The notes under the pieces were generated by a model. That model did not search any database, had not been told where the DNA came from, and saw nothing but the letters and a program-made list of their open reading frames with translations. A stretch of 64,000 nucleotides of DNA from Amyloporia xantha (lineage: Eukaryota > Basidiomycota > Agaricomycetes > Polyporales > Adustoporiaceae): contig JAYKKR010000034.1 in NCBI GenBank assembly GCA_036971615.1, positions 62,001-126,000 on the forward strand, read 5' to 3'. This document shows positions 59,817 through 64,000 of this stretch, in pieces. A program made the position numbers and the translations under genes. How positions within the stretch are numbered: the stretch's first letter is position 1; each line of letters starts with the position of its first letter.

Positions 59817-62037
59817 CTATAGCGCCAAGCTCATCGCGTCCCGATCGTCTGCCAATAATCTTGCATATTCCAAACACAGCCGGAAGACGTATGCTAGCGA
59901 AAGAGCGGTGGTCTTTGAGAACGACGAGCGCCGGAGCCGGAATGACGTTCGGCTCACCTTCCATATCTACGCGCCTCCCGATAGTCCTTTTCCACTGCTT
60001 CCCCGCCCGGGCAATCCTCCTCAAGCGCCTGTCGCCGTCGACGGACCTTCGTTCCTCAGAAGCGGTCAGCGCCGTCGAGTTGACAGCTTGCAGCGTCGAC
60101 TTGGTCGCGCCCGAGAAGAACGCGTGGATGTTATAGATCTCCTGATACGACTGAGACAGCGGGATGTAGTGCAGCCTGAGAACAGAACGGGGTGTCAGAA
60201 AACTTCGCAAGCCACACGACGCCGCTGCCATCAAACCTCACCAGGGCTGGATCCAGTCGGAGAAGAACTCGCGGTAGACCGTCGACTTGATGACCGCGCT
60301 GTCCGACTCCATGAACGAGAAGAAGCGCCCCGAGTACCCCATGCCGTCCACGTCGACGATGTACTTGTGCCGCCAGTGGTCGCCCAGGTTCACGCCGCCG
60401 TCGTCGAAGCGGTGCCCCCTGACGAGCGCCTCGAGCCCGCCCGGGAAGTTGTACCAATCGACGACCTTGACGAACGCGATGTCCATGACCTCGTCATTCA
60501 GCCTTGACACGGGGACCTCGGCGTAGACGTAGTGCGTCGAGGCGGGCGGGTCGGCGAAGACGACGGTGCGGTTCGTGTTGGACCTATCGCTCGCCATGCG
60601 GACCAGACTGTATTGCAAAGCGTTCAGTCCGCTTTCCGCACGGCGTTTAAAGCACGCGGTACTCACCGATGTCTTTGGTACTGAGCAGCGAACCCCGGCG
60701 GCGAGCTCCCGCCGCCCGTCGAAGCGCCGCGCCAGAATATCTTGTCGTTCTTCAGCTCCCACGGCGTCTCCATATGGTCGACCTCCTTCAGCTCCAAGTT
60801 GACCGGGTCATACCCGTACGTGTACCGCCGCGTCTGGCCGTAGTAGTAATGGCTCGGGATGCGGATGTCCGCGTACCCGGGCGCCTTCGCGGGCGAGAAC
60901 ACGGGGAAGAGCACGGAGACCGTGCGCCAGTCGGAGAAGAAGTGGCCCTGGTTGTAGTGCGCCCACGGGTTCGCGCAGAAGGAGTAGTTGCCGCTCACGT
61001 CCATCGCGAAGACGAACTCCTGCGTGCGCGCGGTCAGCTGGGAGGTGTGGTTCGTGGACGACGCGCGGAAGGACGAGAAGAGGCGGCGCGCGGGGCTGCC
61101 CGGGTCGCAGGTGCGCCGGTACGCCTCCCAGACGTTGCCTTCGCCCCGCCAGTCGGGGGAGTACCGCCCGCTGAGCTCTGCCTCGATCGCATCTGCGCTA
61201 GTTCAGAATACCAGAGCAGACGGGAAGCCTGGCATACTCACCTGCGCCGGCCTGCACCGTGAAATTGGGATAGGCGGCCTGCTCCCAGGGAGCCAGGATG
61301 CGCCCCTCCGCCCTGGCGTTGATGGGGAAGTCTATGTCCGGGAGCTAAGGATAAGGTCCATACCTGAGGTATCCAGCGGACGTGAAGCGACTTACTTTGT
61401 CCTGAAACTTCTCGATCATGAGCAGGAAGCCCCGGGCGCGGGCACTGACATCGGCGCCGCTGAGCCCGTTTTTGAGGTCGACCGCCGTCGCTTTACCATC
61501 CCGTATTCTGACCAGGTCTACGGAGGGGAGATGCCCCGCCTTGAGCGCAGTCGATTCAACTTACGTACACAGCGAGATATAGACACGTACCAGAGCCGCT
61601 CTCTCTCGGAGCTCCCTACCCGAGAACGTCCAGAACGGCGCCAAGTCCTCAGCAATGTTGTCGTATTCGTCTATCATGACGACCTCGTTGTCCTGCGTGA
61701 ACCTCCACCATTCGTCAAAGCCCCGGGGCGGGCTCCTGCCATACCGCCGCTGGTACTCCGCGACGGCCTCCTCAAGTGTTTTGCTCTGTCTGGAAAGCAG
61801 TTGCCGGAAGGTGGTCTCGGCCTCCAGCATGAGTTTTGGAATGGGGTGCTCTTTGATGGCAGGCCTGCCATTGCCCCTGCTGAAGGAGATGATGCTCGAG
61901 GCGGTGGAGATGAACGAGTTGTCCGGAAAGTTGGTGTTCCTCTTGCGTCCCGCCCACAAGCCTCCCTGAACAAAGGCTATGACGATCGCAAAGAGGAAAA
62001 CGAGGCCGGTTTTGTGCCCAGAGAGACCATTGTACAT
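59817..62037 (-). CDS. CAP10/GT90-family glycosyltransferase
   Basis: Seven exons on the minus strand, about 625 residues. The N-terminus has a signal-anchor (TGLVFLFAIVIAFVQGGLW), so a Golgi type II membrane protein is likely. Conserved blocks are FDEWWRFTQDNEVVMIDEYD, VWEAYRRTCDPGSPARRLF, DNKIFWRGASTGG-like (NDKIFWRGASTGGGSSPPG), DIAFVKVVDWYNFPG, HKYIVDVDGMGYSGRFFSFM, ESDSAVIKSTVYREFFSDW with IQPW, and LHYIPLSQSYQEIYNIHAFF. These are typical of the Cryptococcus CAP10/CAP59-associated GT90 group, which includes xylosyl- and glucosyltransferases. The donor sugar cannot be told here. The last exon, about 59893-59817, follows an intron and ends DDRDAMSLAL. The first intron uses an AAG acceptor near 61541, the choice that keeps phase into LVRIRDGKATAVDLKNG. 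Confidence 0.88.
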
Positions 62038-62574
62038 GCTGAATTACGAAGACGATGCAGTTATGCACCGACGTCTCAGGGTTGAGAGAAATGATGATGA
62101 GCAAGTCGACCTACAGAACGCGGTCCTGGCGGTTTCTTTTCAAGTAGAAACGAGCGTGATAAACTTGCAAAGCAGTCGCCTGACCAGCACCGAAGAGAGA
62201 GAGCTAAGTAGGAGAACTCTTGAGTCTTGAACAATGAAGACAGTAGGGCGGAGCGCTCTATTTAATAGGCGATCACAGATCTAGATTCCTGTGCACATAC
62301 CCATTATTCTTATCGCACAATAATGATTCAACTCTAGAATGCAATGTGCCAGATACTCTAATGAAATGTTACGCGCCATAACGCACAGTGTGAAGACACT
62401 TGCCCAGTCCATGATAAAACATTCGCTATAGACACGATTGTGCAGGCACATCAAGAACACCAAGGATGATACAGAAGTCTAAACTGCTCATGAAGCTCGA
62501 CAAATTAGCGTAAGACTAGTGTATGATAGGACGAATGGAAAGTACAACGGGATTTCAGTGAAAGAACTAATCCT
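62038..62574. promoter_or_regulatory. Intergenic region between CCC1-type gene and GT90 gene
   Basis: Both flanking genes are on the minus strand, so this is the promoter side of the glycosyltransferase and the 3' side of the CCC1-type gene. No gene was recognised. Confidence 0.45.
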
Positions 62575-63695
62575 TCATCCCTCCAGCACTGCAACAATGC
62601 CATATGCCGCTGCTGCAGCTGCACCGCCCACTAACAGTGTGCTCACCGCGCCCCAGATATACCCGCCGACGCCCCGCCCTGCAGCACCAGTAATACGTGC
62701 CTTGACCGCACCGAAGATGAGCAGAATCACGCCGGTGACAATACAGGAATAAATCAATGCGATGTGGGCAGTAGGTTCTGAGGACACGAACTAGTCAGAA
62801 GCCCTTCTCATAAATCCGGATTGACGGAGGCGCTCACCGAAGAAGTACGGCAGAAGAGGAATGAGACCCCCGAGGAAGTATCCCATGCCGATCGTGAACG
62901 CGGAAATATACAGGCGCCGGGTGGGAACTTCCTCCATACCCTCGCCGAACTTGAGCAAGAACGCAGACAGACCGACACTTTTGCTCCACCGCAGGCCCGC
63001 CTCTGAGTCGCTGCTGCTCGCCCTGCTTCTCCTGCTCGCCGTGTCGCTCCCGCTCCCGCTAGCGCCCTCACCAGACGAGTCGACCTCGACGTTCATCAGA
63101 CACTGCGCAACCGCACGGCTCGCCTTCTCATCGACGCCGACCGGCCCGAGCACTGCGTGCACCTCACGCTCCATCTCACCCTCGCAGCTCCGCAGCACGC
63201 GCGCGTGTCTGCTTCCGCAGATAGCGGTAGTGGTCGCGCTCGGCCTGTGATGCAAGGAAGCCGCCGATGCCCATTGAGATCGCACCGGCGATGAGCTCGG
63301 CGACGCCACCGAGGATGACGAGTTTTGACTCGCCGAGCGAGGAGAGCCCGGCGGTGAGTGCGAATGGGACGGTAAGACCATCTGAGAGACCAATGACACT
63401 GGGACCAGGAGTCAGTATGGGATCATTCGAGGACAAAGCACTTATTAGGAGTGCCAAAAGCAACTCACACGTCTCGGACGACGTCTGGATCTACCAAGGT
63501 TCGGTCATCTTCGTCAATGAGTTCTTTGCAACATACGCCCTCCCGTCCTGGCTCGTGCCTATCACACTTTGCTGGTGGGGGGACTTGGGCTCCTGCGCTG
63601 TGGTTGATAGACCAGACGGGTGGCTTGGTCCCGATGTCTCCGTTTTGGCGGCTTGGAAGAGGTACGGACGGTGCTAACGATGGTTCTGAGGACAT
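62575..63695 (-). CDS. CCC1: CCC1/VIT1-type vacuolar iron/manganese transporter (one frame break)
   Basis: Three exons on the minus strand, about 330 residues. The family opening VIGLSDGLTVPFALTAGLSS is seen after a polar N-terminus (MSSEPSLAPSVPLPSRQNGD), then ELIAGAISMGIGGFLASQAE, SCEGEMEREVHAVLGPVG, a Ser/Gly-rich loop, LYISAFTIGMGYFLGGLIPL, and the last pair of membrane segments (ALIYSCIVTGVILLIFGAVK, GAVSTLLVGGAAAAAAYGI). These form the five-segment fold of plant VIT1 and yeast Ccc1, which moves Fe2+ or Mn2+ into the vacuole. The Glu-rich metal-binding loop (GEMEREV) is present. Reading needs a one-base frame change in the CG-rich run at 63195-63208 between RKQTRA and VLRSCEG. Introns near 63470-63397 and 62835-62780 join in phase. 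Confidence 0.85.
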
Positions 63696-64000
63696 GGTGA
63701 ATGCGCGATAGGTTTGGGGGTAAATGTGAGAACGAGGAGGTCGGGGGTGGAGGATAAAAGGGAGGCGGCACGCAGGCGTCGTAACGAGTCCGGATGTAAA
63801 GACGGAGGAATGGAGCGCTGAGCTATACGCTCACGTGATCCACTGCCATTTGCTCACGGAATGTCCCTCGTGTGATTGGCCGGGGATGTCGACTGCGTGC
63901 TTCACACTTGTGCAGAGATGGCGATGCTCCGCACGCCCGTTACCAAATGACCTACGAGCATGAACATACTCTGACAGTGCTCGCGCGAGGAAGCAACCTT
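63696..64000. promoter_or_regulatory. Upstream region of the CCC1-type gene
   Basis: The region probably holds the promoter of the minus-strand CCC1-type gene. Near 63944 it contains CCAAATGACCT, the same motif as the inner ends of the element in the IDP1 repeat arm. Nothing else was recognised. Confidence 0.35.

Noticed and set aside
60669..62085. Long plus-strand frames of 197 and 365 codons
   Set aside because: They run antisense to the GT90 glycosyltransferase, whose exons carry clear family motifs; the plus frames have none.
1..64000. tRNA, rRNA or CRISPR features
   Set aside because: No tRNA B-box with a matching cloverleaf was found by eye, no rRNA-like block, and no regularly spaced repeats; a covariance-model scan would be decisive for small RNAs.

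Overview
The window looks like nuclear DNA of a filamentous basidiomycete, most likely an Agaricomycete. Genes are dense, on both strands, and split by many short introns of about 45 to 65 bases with GT-AG ends. The protein families are fungal, and two genes belong to the DUF6534-type membrane family that is typical of mushroom-forming fungi. No ribosomal RNA, tRNA, CRISPR array or bacterial-style operon was seen. Exon joins were worked out by hand from splice sites, reading phase and family similarity, so outer starts are the least certain parts.

Layout. 1.4-8.7 kb: threonine synthase (THR4, +), an NT-C2 domain protein (-), and an F-box/WD40 protein (+) divergent from it. 9.0-13.9 kb: the mitochondrial NADP isocitrate dehydrogenase gene (IDP1, +) lies between two inverted copies of a repeat of about 0.55 kb. 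The downstream copy is split by a 1.4 kb element with perfect 25-base terminal inverted repeats. 15.6-17.3 kb: first DUF6534-type membrane protein. 18.7-30.0 kb: one very large, mostly disordered PH-domain and coiled-coil protein of roughly 3,400 residues. 31.0-36.3 kb: a small unassigned exon set, then a STE6-type lipopeptide (pheromone) exporter. 37.2-40.6 kb, minus strand: an unassigned membrane-like fragment and an ITR1-type myo-inositol/sugar transporter. 43.1-44.7 kb: second DUF6534-type gene. 46.5-59.2 kb, plus strand: a 2OG-Fe(II) oxygenase-like protein, the 75-kDa subunit of respiratory complex I, an AMSH/Sst2-type JAMM deubiquitinase, a carnosine-N-methyltransferase-type enzyme with a histidine-rich insert, and a zinc-finger protein. 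59.8-63.7 kb, minus strand: a CAP10/GT90 glycosyltransferase and a CCC1/VIT1-type iron/manganese transporter.

The genes do not form one pathway. IDP1 and the complex I subunit are mitochondrial. THR4 is amino-acid biosynthesis. The AMSH protein acts in endosomal ubiquitin removal. STE6 would export the mating pheromone. ITR1 and CCC1 are transporters.

Two things stand out. First is the inverted-repeat bracket around IDP1 with a transposon-like insertion in one arm. Second is a set of single-base reading-frame breaks in four genes (STE6 homologue, giant PH protein, zinc-finger protein, CCC1 homologue), while neighbouring genes (THR4, IDP1, F-box/WD40, complex I subunit, AMSH, methyltransferase) read cleanly through many exons. 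All the clear breaks shift the frame in the same direction. They are either base-calling errors or real decay, and this decides whether STE6 and the giant protein should be called genes or pseudogenes.
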